Source: Pseudomonas sp. B21-023 (lineage in GTDB: Bacteria > Pseudomonadota > Gammaproteobacteria > Pseudomonadales > Pseudomonadaceae). From it: DNA of 64,000 bases. Every line of letters begins with the position of its first letter. The stretch's first letter is position 1. Of the stretch, positions 16,039-25,913 are shown in pieces. The position numbers and the translations under genes are program-made. The stretch lies in the NCBI RefSeq assembly GCF_024749165.1, contig NZ_CP087190.1:4375501-4439500 (forward strand), written 5' to 3'. The notes beneath the pieces are model-generated. The model worked only from the letters and a program-made list of their open reading frames with translations, did not search any database and was not told where the DNA came from.

Positions 16039-16791
16039 ATGGCTCCTGACTACCCCAGTCAGCCTCACCGGAGCCGTTACTTGCCTACACCGCAGCGCTT
16101 CCCCTTGTTTTCGCTCAAGGCCGTCCAGGCACTACTCGCCTCCCTATGCCTGGCGAGTAGTGCCTGGGCGCAGCTCAAGGTCGAAGGCACCCGCTTGATC
16201 TACCTTGGACAGGACAGGGAAGCCAGCATCAACGTTGTCAATCGCAGTGGCGAGGAGACCGTCATGCAGAGCTGGGTCAGCGACCCGCAAGGCGGTGACG
16301 ATATCCCATTCGCTATTGTCCAGCCTCTGACCTTGTTACCCCCGCAAGGCCACCAAATGTTGCGCGTGCTCTATGCCGGTCAGGGCCTGCCCACCGATCG
16401 GGAGTCGATGTTCTGGCTGAACATCCTCGAAATTCCGCGCAAGCCCGAACACGCTGACAGCATGCAGTTCGCAATTCGACAACGACTCAAGCTGTTCTAT
16501 CGCCCTACAGGGCTGCAGGGCTCGACCAGTGATGCAGTGCGAGATTTGCAATGGCATCGGCATTCACAGCGTATCGAAATTAGTAACCGAAGTGCCTTTC
16601 ACCTCTCGCTGGTGGATCTTGCACTCGAAGGCCCAGGCCTTCATCAGCCCCTAACAGACTACGTGCTGCTCCAACCGGGCGCATCAATTACCCTCGACAC
16701 GCACTCCCCCGTACCTGCCGGCAGCCGTGTCGCATTCACCGAAATCGCCGACAGCGGCCTGCTGCAGAGCCACAGCGCGTCGCTGCCGTAA
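16039..16791 (+). CDS. Periplasmic pilus chaperone (PapD/FimC family), first copy
   Basis: A 250-residue precursor. A long, basic N-terminus leads to the signal core (ALLASLCLASSAWA|QLKVEG). The first Ig-like domain carries the family signature (LRVLYAGQGLPTDRESMFWL, then NILEIPRK) and the subunit-binding strand RQRLKLFYRP. It should hold pilin subunits by donor-strand complementation and deliver them to the usher. The start is uncertain: ATG at 16039 lacks a strong ribosome site, and another ATG lies near 15979. It is followed 24 bp later by the adhesin gene, which is probably its client. A second chaperone is at 26679. Confidence 0.88.
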   Translation: MAPDYPSQPHRSRYLPTPQRFPLFSLKAVQALLASLCLASSAWAQLKVEGTRLIYLGQDREASINVVNRSGEETVMQSWVSDPQGGDDIPFAIVQPLTLLPPQGHQMLRVLYAGQGLPTDRESMFWLNILEIPRKPEHADSMQFAIRQRLKLFYRPTGLQGSTSDAVRDLQWHRHSQRIEISNRSAFHLSLVDLALEGPGLHQPLTDYVLLQPGASITLDTHSPVPAGSRVAFTEIADSGLLQSHSASLP

Positions 16792-16815
16792 TGACACCTC
16801 CACAGGATGCTCCCC

Positions 16816-17805
16816 ATGCCACCGATCAGGAAACACCTGCTGGGCCTACTACTAATTGCCGCTGCATGTCCCACCACCAGCTACGCGCTGTCGTGCAAAC
16901 TCGACCCCTCCAAGACAGCCGTTTTTAAGGAGGCACTGGGCACCACGCTAGCTGTGCCAGCCGACGCGCCCGACAGAACAATCATCTGGGAGTCGAGCGA
17001 ACGCGCGTTGCCGGTGATCTGTGCGGATGATTACGAGATGGGTCTGGATGAAACCGTCTATTTCTACATCAACCCTGCCAAGGTGAGTGTCGGCCAGGGG
17101 ATACGAGTGGGTATTCGCTACAGATCACAGGTGATCACCCAAGCCTCGGGGACTATTAGCACGGGCTACAGCTCGTTTTACGGGTGCAACTGGGCCAACT
17201 GCACAGGGTGGGACAAAGCAAGATTCACCCTGAACTTTAGTGTCTTCATTGAAAAATTCGGCAAAACGCCAGCCAACGGACAGGCCAGTACCGCAAGCGA
17301 GTACCGGGTTTTTCAACTGGACGGCAAGGGTGGCCTGAACCCAAAGCCTGACAGCAACCTGAACTATGTCATCACCGGCATGAACAACATCCGCTTCGTT
17401 CCCTGCTCACCTGAACTGACCATCACACCGTCCGTGGTCAACTTCCGCCGAGCCCTGACCAGTTCGGCGCAAGTTGGCCAAGTTGCCAGTTCAGCCAACT
17501 TCAGCCTCGACCTGATCAGAAACTGCGATACCCCCTATGCGGTCAACGCCCGCTTCGCACCCGTCGCCGGTACGGCAAGTGTCATCGACAAATTACTAGT
17601 ACCGACCCAGAACACCTCCGTAGGTATCGCTCTGACGCGCCAGGACAGCAATCAGCCGGTCCCCTTCGGAGACTGGTTCAAGCTCAGCGACCTAACGACG
17701 CCAGGGTTGATCCGGAACGAATTCCGCGCCGACCTTGTCTGGCGTGCCCCGGCAACCCCTGGAGCGTTCGAAGCCTCGGCCCTTGTCGATCTGTTTTTCA
17801 AGTAG
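16816..17805 (+). CDS. Two-domain fimbrial tip adhesin
   Basis: A 329-residue precursor with signal peptide (KHLLGLLLIAAACPTTSYAL). Residues about 25-195 look like a lectin-type receptor domain with several cysteines (SCKLD, VICADDY, FYGCNWANCTG). Residues about 200-329 read as a pilin domain beginning PCSPELTITPSVVNF and ending in the C-terminal strand EASALVDLFFK. This two-domain shape is that of tip adhesins such as FimH or CupB6-type proteins. The ATG at 16816 has CACAGGA 9 bp upstream; an ATG three codons earlier overlaps it. Receptor unknown. Confidence 0.8.
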   Translation: MPPIRKHLLGLLLIAAACPTTSYALSCKLDPSKTAVFKEALGTTLAVPADAPDRTIIWESSERALPVICADDYEMGLDETVYFYINPAKVSVGQGIRVGIRYRSQVITQASGTISTGYSSFYGCNWANCTGWDKARFTLNFSVFIEKFGKTPANGQASTASEYRVFQLDGKGGLNPKPDSNLNYVITGMNNIRFVPCSPELTITPSVVNFRRALTSSAQVGQVASSANFSLDLIRNCDTPYAVNARFAPVAGTASVIDKLLVPTQNTSVGIALTRQDSNQPVPFGDWFKLSDLTTPGLIRNEFRADLVWRAPATPGAFEASALVDLFFK

Positions 17806-17811
17806 CCACGG

Positions 17812-17832
17812 TTTAAGGATCGTCTGATGTCG
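17812..17832 (+). promoter_or_regulatory. Motif TTAAGGATCGTCTGATGTC before the kinase operon
   Basis: It lies 31-50 bp upstream of the first hybrid kinase and is 17/19 identical to 25914-25932 before the major pilin gene. The repeat before two units of one system suggests a shared binding site, possibly for the RocA-like regulator. Inference only. Confidence 0.5.
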
Positions 17833-17862
17833 TACTGCCACCTCCGTATCTAAAGTCGCTTC

Positions 17863-20691
17863 ATGCGACTGAAAACCTACCTGCAGCAGATCAACCCACT
17901 GTTCTCCAACCCGGAAGCCGCTCGCCACCTGCTTCGCTTGTTGGCGCTTGTACTGTCGGCGGGCATTCTCGGTGGTGCCTATAGCTTTCTGCTGCTCAGC
18001 TTCAATACCGAAATATCCCAGCGCCGCGGCTACATGAGCAGTGCGATTGCCGAGGCGCACACCTTCTTCACCAACCGTGAAGCGCTGCTAGAAAGCCTGA
18101 GCCTCTCGGCGATTACTCGAACGGCACCAGGCGTAACGCACATGACGCAGACACCCAGCGAGGAGGTGCACCTGCTACTGGGCAACAAGCCGGGCCAACA
18201 ATGGAGCCTGTGGCTGAGTCAACGTATGTGCGACTACCTTCGCGCCAAGCAGGTCAACCTGCTGTACGTCGGCGCTGGCCCTCAGGCCCAGGCGCGCTGG
18301 CTGTACAGCACCATTGCGCACGCGCATACCCCGTCCACGGCGCTGCTGGAGCGCTTGCAAACCGAGCAAAGGCGTCTGCCAGCCACGGTCAATGAGCTAT
18401 GGCTGGCCGACAAAGATGAGCAGCATACGCACCTCTACATTTTCCAGCGCCTGGACCAGCGCGACCCAGAATCCGGTTGGCTGGGCCTGGAGATTGATAG
18501 CCGTGAAGTATCCCCGACCCTGGATGACGCGAGTTCGGGCAAGTTCATGATGTACAACGCCGATGGCATGCTGGTCTTCAGCAACAGCTCCGACCAGGCG
18601 CTGAGCCAGATGTTGAGAGCCCACCAGGGCAGTGACTTTTTCGGTTTCATCGGCCAGGGGTTGTTACCGGAGTACCTGGTCATCAACAAACCGTTGATGT
18701 CGTCAGATTGGCAGCTGGTATATGGGATCGACCTGCTTTCCATTCTCTCGGAGCTCTGGGTACAGCTGCTGGGCGCCCTGCTATTCTGCCTGCTCAGCAT
18801 CAGCCTGATGCTGTTGCTGATCCGCCGCTTCGAACAACGGTTCATCACCCCGACGGTGCAACGCATACGGGCATTGGTTGAGAGCGAACTGTTCAACCGT
18901 GACGTGATTGAGACCGCGCCGGTCGCCCTGTGCGTGCTGCGTCGCAGCGACGGCCAGGTGGTGCTGGAAAATCACCTGGCCCAGCAGTGGCTAGGCGAAG
19001 CCCGCGAATCACGCAGCGCAGCGTGGATTGATCAGGCGTTCGCCGTGCCAAATATCGCGGGTAGCGATTACTTCGAAACCAGTGATGGCCGGCATCTCTA
19101 CCTCAGCTGTGCGCCAACCCGCTACAAAGGCGAGGACGTCGTTCTCTGCGTCTTCAGCGATATCAGTGCACGCAAGCGGATCGAAGCCGCTCTGGAAGAT
19201 GCCCGACGCTCGGCCGACAGTGCCAATGAAGCCAAGACCCAATTCCTTGCCACCATGAGTCACGAGATCCGCACGCCCCTGTACGGTGTGCTCGGCACTT
19301 TGGAACTGCTGTCACGCACCGCGCTCGATGGGCAACAGCGCGACTACCTACAAGCAATCGAAGGCTCGTCGGCGACACTGCTGCAACTGATCTGCGATGT
19401 ACTCGACGTATCGAAGATCGAGGCCGGCCAATTGGCTTTGGAGCACAGCGAGTTCTGCGTGCCGGAGCTGGCCATGGAAGTGATCCAGAGTTACAGCGCG
19501 GCGGCAAGGAACAAAGGCTTACAGTTGTATGGCTGCCTGGATCCGCACCTACCCGAACGTTTGCTAGGCGACGTCAACCGGATCCGCCAGATACTTAACA
19601 ATCTTCTAAGCAATGCTGTGAAATTTACCGATTGTGGACGGGTGGTGCTGCGGGCGAGGCTGCTTCATCGCGAGGGCGAGCGTTCGTCCATACTGTGGCA
19701 GGTCGCAGACACTGGCAAAGGTATTGCCGAGCAGGATCACGCATCAATTTTCGACCCCTTCTACCAAAGTGGCGGTCACACACAGCTAGTTCCCGGTACA
19801 GGTCTGGGACTCGCCATCTGCCAGCGCCTGACGCAATTGATGAATGGCCAGTTGCGCCTTGTCAGCGAATTGGGCCTGGGCAGCAGTTTCAGCCTGACCT
19901 TGCCGCTGGAGGTGGTATCCGCGGGTGCCGCCTCGACCCTTGCCCCCTTCAACCTGCTGGCGGAACGCATCCAGGTGGTCTCGCCAATCCACGAATTAGC
20001 CGAAACCTTCGCAGGTTGGTTGTGCCGCTGGGGCGCACGCGCCCAAATCGGCGTGGCGTCTACCGGCAGCCATGCCCCTGCCGGACTGCTTCTGGAGCTG
20101 CATCCCGGCAGTTTCGATCAGTGGCTGGTGGCAGACTGGGACGGTCCGCGTATCGTGGCAAGTGCATTTGGCGGCTGGGAGGCCCGTAATGATGCCGGCC
20201 AATGGCAGGTCAACATAAACGATCTGGGCGCGCTTCATCACGCTATCAGTCAGGCCCAGGGCCTGCATCGCCCCCGCAGCGCCCTCTCGACGAGCACGGA
20301 CGCGCCGGAACCACTCGGGCTACATGTGCTGGTTGCCGAAGATAATGTCATCAACCAATTGATCTTACGCGATCAGCTCCAAGAGCTGGGCTGCAGTGTG
20401 ACCTTGACCTGCAATGGCGATGAGGCACTGCAGAGCTGGCAGCGTGAGCCATTCGACTTGGTTCTGACCGACGTCAACATGCCGATCATGAACGGCTATG
20501 ACCTTGCCCGATCCCTGCGCAGGCAAGGTTGCAGTCTGCCCATCATCGGTGCCACCGCCAACGCACTGCGCGGTGAGGAAGAGCTGTGTCTGGCTGCCGG
20601 CATGGACCACTGCTTGATCAAACCTTTCAACCTACAAGCTCTGTTTAACTGCCTGGCCGCGTATAGAGGTAGCCGTTTTGAAGCCCTTTAA
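17863..20691 (+). CDS. Hybrid sensor histidine kinase, RocS/SadS-like, without HPt
   Basis: A 942-residue inner-membrane kinase. Order: TM1 about 22-45, periplasmic sensor about 46-297, TM2 about 298-322, PAS-like domain about 345-445, HisKA with the phosphorylated His at about 467 (ATMSHEIRTPLYG), HATPase with NNLLSNAVKFT, DTGKG and GTGLGLAI, then a receiver with Asp about 870 (VLTDVNMPIMNGYD). It ends after the receiver with no HPt domain. The sensor region resembles substrate-binding-fold sensors of BvgS/RocS type only loosely. It starts a run with RocR-like, second kinase and RocA-like genes. Its cytoplasmic half is a clear paralogue of the second kinase. Confidence 0.88.
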   Translation: MRLKTYLQQINPLFSNPEAARHLLRLLALVLSAGILGGAYSFLLLSFNTEISQRRGYMSSAIAEAHTFFTNREALLESLSLSAITRTAPGVTHMTQTPSEEVHLLLGNKPGQQWSLWLSQRMCDYLRAKQVNLLYVGAGPQAQARWLYSTIAHAHTPSTALLERLQTEQRRLPATVNELWLADKDEQHTHLYIFQRLDQRDPESGWLGLEIDSREVSPTLDDASSGKFMMYNADGMLVFSNSSDQALSQMLRAHQGSDFFGFIGQGLLPEYLVINKPLMSSDWQLVYGIDLLSILSELWVQLLGALLFCLLSISLMLLLIRRFEQRFITPTVQRIRALVESELFNRDVIETAPVALCVLRRSDGQVVLENHLAQQWLGEARESRSAAWIDQAFAVPNIAGSDYFETSDGRHLYLSCAPTRYKGEDVVLCVFSDISARKRIEAALEDARRSADSANEAKTQFLATMSHEIRTPLYGVLGTLELLSRTALDGQQRDYLQAIEGSSATLLQLICDVLDVSKIEAGQLALEHSEFCVPELAMEVIQSYSAAARNKGLQLYGCLDPHLPERLLGDVNRIRQILNNLLSNAVKFTDCGRVVLRARLLHREGERSSILWQVADTGKGIAEQDHASIFDPFYQSGGHTQLVPGTGLGLAICQRLTQLMNGQLRLVSELGLGSSFSLTLPLEVVSAGAASTLAPFNLLAERIQVVSPIHELAETFAGWLCRWGARAQIGVASTGSHAPAGLLLELHPGSFDQWLVADWDGPRIVASAFGGWEARNDAGQWQVNINDLGALHHAISQAQGLHRPRSALSTSTDAPEPLGLHVLVAEDNVINQLILRDQLQELGCSVTLTCNGDEALQSWQREPFDLVLTDVNMPIMNGYDLARSLRRQGCSLPIIGATANALRGEEELCLAAGMDHCLIKPFNLQALFNCLAAYRGSRFEAL

Positions 20692-21871
20692 CATCCTGAT
20701 CGTCGAAGACCACCCGTTCCAGCATATGTACCTGCAGCACCTGTTCAACGAACTGGGCGCTTTCAAGCTGGAGGCGGCACGTGATGGCCAGGAAGCGCTG
20801 GAGCGCCTGCGTCAACAGAATTTCGACTTGGTGTTGACCGACCTATTGATGCCGGGCATGGATGGCGTGCAGTTCATCCAGCACCTAACCGGCCTGCCGC
20901 ACAAACCAGGCCTAGCGATCATGAGTGCTGCTTCGCGGCGCATGCTCATGGCCGCGAGCCTCGTGGCCAAAAACCTCGGAGTAGACGTTCTCGGGTTGAT
21001 CTCCAAACCAGTCGAGCCCGCTGCTTTGCGCAGCCTCATCGATCAACTACTGCTGCGACAGCAAGCTACCGTGCAAGCTAAGCCCACCACGCTTGAGTTC
21101 AACCGGCAGACATTAGTTGATGCCCTGAACAACCACGCGTTTCAGGCGTGGTTCCAGCCCAAGAAATCCTTACACAATGGCCGTATTGTGGCGGCCGAGG
21201 CGCTGGTGCGCTGGATGCACCCGGAGCAAGGTGTGCTTTTGCCCAGCGCCTTTCTCCCCACCCTCAACGCCTTCGGCCTGGAGGAGCGCCTGTTGTGGGT
21301 AATGCTCAAACAGGCCATGGATGCGCAGACGCGTTGGCGCGAGCAAGGTTACGATATCCCAGTTTCAATCAATCTACCGACCCATCTACTGAACAGCCAC
21401 GACCTGGCCGACCGACTTCTGGAATTCGTCCTGCATCACCAGGGGGTGCCCGGTAAGCTGTGCTTCGAACTGATGGAGTGTTCGGTTCCAGAGGACCTTA
21501 GCAACTTCTACGCAGGCGCATGCCGCCTGCGAATGAAAGGTTTCGGTCTCTCTCAGGATGACTTTGGTAAGGGCTATAGCTCATACATGAGTCTCGTATC
21601 GACGCCTTTCACTGAACTCAAGATTGACCGGGCGCTGGTGCAACGCTGCGATGAAAGCGAAAGTTTGTCCTCGGCGCTAGCCAGCATCGTCGCCCTCGGC
21701 CGCAAACTCGGCCTCACGGTGGTCGCCGAAGGCGTCGAGACCCCTCAAGAGCTTGAGTTGCTGCGCAAGGTCGACTGCAATCAGGTACAAGGCTTCCTAA
21801 TCTCCCATGCCGTATCGGCGGAACAGTTCCAGCGCCTACTGCGCAGCGACGGCCCTCCCTTGACTTTTTAA
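20678..21871 (+). CDS. RocR-like response regulator with EAL c-di-GMP phosphodiesterase domain
   Basis: A 397-residue protein. Receiver 1-125 with phosphoacceptor Asp55 (FDLVLTDLLMPGMDG), EAL domain about 140-390. Catalytic residues are all visible: Glu174 (AEALVRW), Asn in VSINLP, ELMEC, the Asp294-Asp295 pair (QDDFGKGYSS), Lys in LKIDR, and Glu in VVAEGVET. By memory these sit one position before their counterparts in P. aeruginosa RocR. It should hydrolyse c-di-GMP when phosphorylated and compete with RocA for phosphate. The start is TTG at 20678, overlapping the kinase gene by 14 bp, so translation is probably coupled. Confidence 0.88.
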   Translation: MKPFNILIVEDHPFQHMYLQHLFNELGAFKLEAARDGQEALERLRQQNFDLVLTDLLMPGMDGVQFIQHLTGLPHKPGLAIMSAASRRMLMAASLVAKNLGVDVLGLISKPVEPAALRSLIDQLLLRQQATVQAKPTTLEFNRQTLVDALNNHAFQAWFQPKKSLHNGRIVAAEALVRWMHPEQGVLLPSAFLPTLNAFGLEERLLWVMLKQAMDAQTRWREQGYDIPVSINLPTHLLNSHDLADRLLEFVLHHQGVPGKLCFELMECSVPEDLSNFYAGACRLRMKGFGLSQDDFGKGYSSYMSLVSTPFTELKIDRALVQRCDESESLSSALASIVALGRKLGLTVVAEGVETPQELELLRKVDCNQVQGFLISHAVSAEQFQRLLRSDGPPLTF

Positions 21872-21959
21872 CCTATAGCGACCCGCTGTGGAGGCCGAGC
21901 ATCGGAGGTAGTATCCATTTGATATCGACGCCCTCCAGGTCTTGTGGATCCCGTTCTCC

Positions 21960-24900
21960 ATGAAAAAGTACAACGCGTTGTTGGACAACCTAGCCCGCAG
22001 CTCATTACGCCTGAACAAAGGCATGACCGCGCTGCTGGGGCTGGCTCTACTATTGATTGCTTTCGGCATCTGGTCACTCCAGCGCCTGGTCGACGAACAC
22101 AACGACACGGTGAACATTCACTTCGCCAGGCTGATGGAGAACATCCGCGAGCAGGAGTACTTCCTGAGGACCCTGGTACGGCAAAGCGTCGAAGGTCAGT
22201 TGCTTGAACGCCACCGCCCATTGGATGCAGCGTTAACGCCGTTGCCCGAAGAAGGACAGGGGATTTTCCAGGGGCAGGCGTTCCCGTTTACCCTGCCGTT
22301 CAGCGTCAAGCTTGACTCAGAGCGGGTCAATAGCAGCGAAATGCCGCGCATCTTCAGCCAGGGCGCAAACCTAGCGGCCTTCTACAGTAGCTTCTGGTCT
22401 GCTGCCCATTACCGCTCACCCCAGGTGTTCCTGTTTTCGCCGAGCATGCACTACGATATTGCAGTGCCTGCAGCCGGCCGTGGTCGGGGTCAAACAATAA
22501 GTGGCAACGAGCCATTCTTGGAGGTGGTCGAGCAAGTGGCCATGCGAATGCCCGAAGAGAGCGCGTGGTCGCAGAATGACGCAGTAATCTGGCGCAGCTA
22601 CGTCCCCCATCCCGACCATGCGTCCCCAGCGCGGTTACTGGCGTATACGAGTGTTCCCTTGGGCCCGACCCGCGCAGGCGCTGGCAGGTTCCAAATAGCA
22701 TCGCTGGTCGACCTAGCCCAGATCAACGACTTCGAACGCATCATGGCCTGGACCGTGTATGACCGTTTTACCTTGATCACTCCGTCCGGCAGGACGCTCA
22801 TTGGCGACGCCTTGTCACTAGCTGACCTGCACGAAGGCTTGAATTTCAAGGCCAATGGCCTGGTGTTCCGCCTGTATGAACACGCAGGCGGCGGGTGGAG
22901 CGCGGTTTACACCGTGACCTACCAGCATTTCTTCCGCTATGCCTTCTGGTCGCTAGTCAGCCTGGCCGTAATCTTCCTCGTCATATTCGGACTGGGCCGG
23001 CTGGCCATCCGCTGGTACCAGTGGCGGGTCATCATTCCTGCGCGCGCCGCACACGCAACCATTACCGAGAGCGAAGCCTTCAGCCGTGTGGTCATAGACA
23101 CTGCCCCGACCGGACTTTGCGTAGTGCGTAATGCCGACCATACCTTGCTGCTGGAAAACCAGCGTGCCCAAAAATGGAACAGCACCAGTGATCTGATCAA
23201 AACGCTTGCACCTCAGCTGGGCAACATATCCAGCGGAGAAGATCACGTGCAAATCGAAGGTCGCCATTTCAAAGTCGGCTTTGTCTCGACTCGTTATCAT
23301 GGTGAGGACGTCAAGCTGCTGGCCTTCAACGATGTCACTCACCACATCGAAGACGCCCAGGCGCTAGAAGATGCCCGCCGCGCCGCCGACGCTGCTAACC
23401 AGGCTAAGACTTTGTTCCTAGCGACCATGAGCCATGAAATCCGCACCCCATTATACGGCGTACTGGGTACACTCGAGCTGCTCGGACTGACACAACTGGA
23501 TAGCCGTCAGCAAGGTTACCTGCATACCATTCAGCGCTCCTCGGCAACCTTGTTTCAGCTGATCAGCGACGTGCTTGATGTGTCCAAAATCGAGTCTGGC
23601 CAGATGGCCTTGGAGCCCTTGGCATTCTGCCCACTCGACATGCTTGAGGACACCCTGCGCACCTATTGCGCTTTTGCCAAGCGTAAAGGCCTTCTGCTTT
23701 ATGCATGCACCGATGCCCGCCTGCCTGCCCAAGTAGTGGGCGATCCGATACGCATCCGGCAGATTCTCAACAACCTGCTGAGCAACGCTATCAAGTTCAC
23801 TGATACTGGTCGGGTAGTGCTACGTACTCGCGTACTGGCGATCGATGCCGCCCAGGTCAGCCTAGAATGGCAGGTGACCGACAGCGGTATCGGTATCTCC
23901 GAAGCCCAACAAGCCCGCCTCTTTGAGTTGTTCTATCAAGTCATGGATGCAACCAGCGAAGGTGGAGCAGGCCTAGGCCTGCCTATCTGTGGCTGGCTGG
24001 CGGACATGATGGGTGGACAAATCAAGGTGGTGAGCGAACCGGGCCTGGGCAGTAGCTTCTCACTGAAGGTCAGCTTGCCATTGGCACAGGGTGTACTGGG
24101 CGACTTCTCGTCACTGGTGCCCGAGCCGACCCCAGTGTATGTCCGTGCGCCAATACCCGAGTTGGCACAGCATTGCGTCGACTGGCTCCAGCGGCTGGGC
24201 ATCGCCGCGACCCTGACGATCCCCTCACAGGAGCAGGACAACGCCCAGGCCTTGGTGGTAGACATGCTCGACTGCACGAACAGTGAACCTTGGCAAGGCC
24301 AGCGGATCTGCGCCAGTAGCGACGGCCCCGTGCCCGCCGAATTCAAGAACGGCCGATGGCATGTGAACATGCACGACGTTCGCGCAATCGCCCGAGTCAT
24401 AGACCAGGTCCGCCACGGCGATACGACAGAAAACCATGTGATAGTGCAGCAACAACGTACCGCCCTAAACTTGCATGTGCTCGTGGCAGAGGACAACCCG
24501 ATCAACCAAGCGATCCTGAAAGAACAGCTTGAAGCACTAGGCTGCAGCGCGGTCGTTGCTGCCAACGGCGAGCAAGCCATGCAGCAGTGGCAACCTGGCC
24601 TGTTCGATGTGGTGTTGACCGACGTGAACATGCCCTTGATGAACGGCTACGAACTAGCCAGGACATTGCGTCAACTCGACACACAGATATCGATCATCGG
24701 TGTTACCGCCAATGCGCTTCGCGAAGAAGGCCAGCGCTGTCTCGAAATGGGCATGAATGCTTGGATGGTCAAGCCGTTGAGCCTGCAAGCACTGCGCACC
24801 CACCTAGTGCAAGTGTGCCGACCGGACTCGCTGACCGTCAGTGGCAACGTCAGTGACGAGCACAAGCCCATTGGCGCCCCCGCGCCCGCCGACACCGTGC

Positions 24901-25175
24901 AACTATCTCCGGCGATGCGCACGCTATTCATCAGCACCATGCAGGAGGACATGAATCACCTGCTCCAAGCCCTGGAGCAGCGCAACAGCCAGCACCTCAT
25001 CGAACGCTTGCACAGCATTTCAGGCGCACTGGGCGCAGTCCAAGCCCGAGCCCTTGCCGAACAGTGCTGCGCCCTGGAGAACGCACTGCTCGGCGCACCG
25101 ATAGATGCCTCTCTGGTCGAGCGCGTGGACGAGGTGTTGACCAGGTTGACAGCAATCCTCGCCTCACTCGAATAG
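21960..25175 (+). CDS. Unorthodox hybrid sensor kinase with receiver and HPt, RocS1-like
   Basis: A 1071-residue inner-membrane kinase. TM1 about 21-43, a periplasmic sensor about 44-322, TM2 about 323-348, then PAS about 370-460, HisKA with His about 492 (ATMSHEIRTPLYG), HATPase (NNLLSNAIKFT, DSGIGIS, GAGLGLPI), receiver with Asp about 888 (VLTDVNMPLMNGYE) and a C-terminal HPt with His about 1018 (IERLHSISGALGAV). The HPt is missing from the first kinase and would be the phosphate donor to the RocR- and RocA-like proteins. The ATG at 21960 lacks a strong ribosome site; a TTG six codons earlier is possible. Confidence 0.88.
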   Translation: MKKYNALLDNLARSSLRLNKGMTALLGLALLLIAFGIWSLQRLVDEHNDTVNIHFARLMENIREQEYFLRTLVRQSVEGQLLERHRPLDAALTPLPEEGQGIFQGQAFPFTLPFSVKLDSERVNSSEMPRIFSQGANLAAFYSSFWSAAHYRSPQVFLFSPSMHYDIAVPAAGRGRGQTISGNEPFLEVVEQVAMRMPEESAWSQNDAVIWRSYVPHPDHASPARLLAYTSVPLGPTRAGAGRFQIASLVDLAQINDFERIMAWTVYDRFTLITPSGRTLIGDALSLADLHEGLNFKANGLVFRLYEHAGGGWSAVYTVTYQHFFRYAFWSLVSLAVIFLVIFGLGRLAIRWYQWRVIIPARAAHATITESEAFSRVVIDTAPTGLCVVRNADHTLLLENQRAQKWNSTSDLIKTLAPQLGNISSGEDHVQIEGRHFKVGFVSTRYHGEDVKLLAFNDVTHHIEDAQALEDARRAADAANQAKTLFLATMSHEIRTPLYGVLGTLELLGLTQLDSRQQGYLHTIQRSSATLFQLISDVLDVSKIESGQMALEPLAFCPLDMLEDTLRTYCAFAKRKGLLLYACTDARLPAQVVGDPIRIRQILNNLLSNAIKFTDTGRVVLRTRVLAIDAAQVSLEWQVTDSGIGISEAQQARLFELFYQVMDATSEGGAGLGLPICGWLADMMGGQIKVVSEPGLGSSFSLKVSLPLAQGVLGDFSSLVPEPTPVYVRAPIPELAQHCVDWLQRLGIAATLTIPSQEQDNAQALVVDMLDCTNSEPWQGQRICASSDGPVPAEFKNGRWHVNMHDVRAIARVIDQVRHGDTTENHVIVQQQRTALNLHVLVAEDNPINQAILKEQLEALGCSAVVAANGEQAMQQWQPGLFDVVLTDVNMPLMNGYELARTLRQLDTQISIIGVTANALREEGQRCLEMGMNAWMVKPLSLQALRTHLVQVCRPDSLTVSGNVSDEHKPIGAPAPADTVQLSPAMRTLFISTMQEDMNHLLQALEQRNSQHLIERLHSISGALGAVQARALAEQCCALENALLGAPIDASLVERVDEVLTRLTAILASLE

Positions 25176-25243
25176 AATCCACCTTGGCACCGAACACAAA
25201 TGGAATACCCCTCCCATTCGCACCGGCTAACGGGTCGTTTTTA

Positions 25244-25891
25244 ATGGAAAAACTCAAGGTCATCATCGCTGACGATCATCCCATCGTGCTGCTCGGCGTG
25301 CGCGAACTGGTCGAGCGTGACCCGCGTTTCTGCGTGGTCGGTGAAGCGGTTGGCTCGCAAGGGCTTATCGAACTGCTCGAACGCCAGGCGGTGGACGTAG
25401 TCATTTCCGACTACAACATGCCGGCCGACTCGCCATATGGTGACGGCCTGAAACTGATCGACTACCTCAAGCGCCACTACCCAGCGGTACGCATCCTGGT
25501 ACTGACCATGATTTCCAACCCGCTGATTCTGACACGACTGCATGAGCTCGGGGTCGAGGGTGTCATCCAAAAGAGCCAGTTGCACAGTGAAATAGAAAAA
25601 GCCCTTAACGCAATCGCGCGAAATAATACGTACCGCTCACAGGAGGCCACGAGAAACTCGGTCATAGCCTGTACTACCGCGATCGATCAACGGGTGGAGA
25701 GCCTGTCCCCGAAAGAATTCGAAATATTGCGCCTGTTCGTCGCCGGGCAAAGTGTGAGTGAAATTGCCCGCAGTCAAAACCGCAGCACAAAGACCATCAG
25801 CGCGCAAAAAGTCTCCGCCATGCGTAAACTGGACGTTACCAGCGACCAGGAACTATTAGCCTATTGTCTAGCCGGTAATATTTTTAATTGA
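25244..25891 (+). CDS. RocA-like response regulator, NarL/LuxR type
   Basis: A 215-residue protein. Receiver 1-125 with acidic pocket (IIADDHP) and phosphoacceptor Asp56 (VVISDYNMPAD). A LuxR-type HTH occupies about 150-212 (LSPKEFEILRLFVAGQSVSE, then RSTKTISAQKVSAMRKLDV). In P. aeruginosa, RocA1 activates cup fimbrial genes when phosphorylated by RocS1. Here the next gene downstream is the major pilin, so it is the likely activator of the pilus operon. The ATG at 25244 follows a weak site; the frame is open further upstream across the kinase gene. Last gene of the regulatory run. Confidence 0.88.
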   Translation: MEKLKVIIADDHPIVLLGVRELVERDPRFCVVGEAVGSQGLIELLERQAVDVVISDYNMPADSPYGDGLKLIDYLKRHYPAVRILVLTMISNPLILTRLHELGVEGVIQKSQLHSEIEKALNAIARNNTYRSQEATRNSVIACTTAIDQRVESLSPKEFEILRLFVAGQSVSEIARSQNRSTKTISAQKVSAMRKLDVTSDQELLAYCLAGNIFN

Positions 25892-25913
25892 ACAAGTGGC
25901 ATCAGGCTATCAT

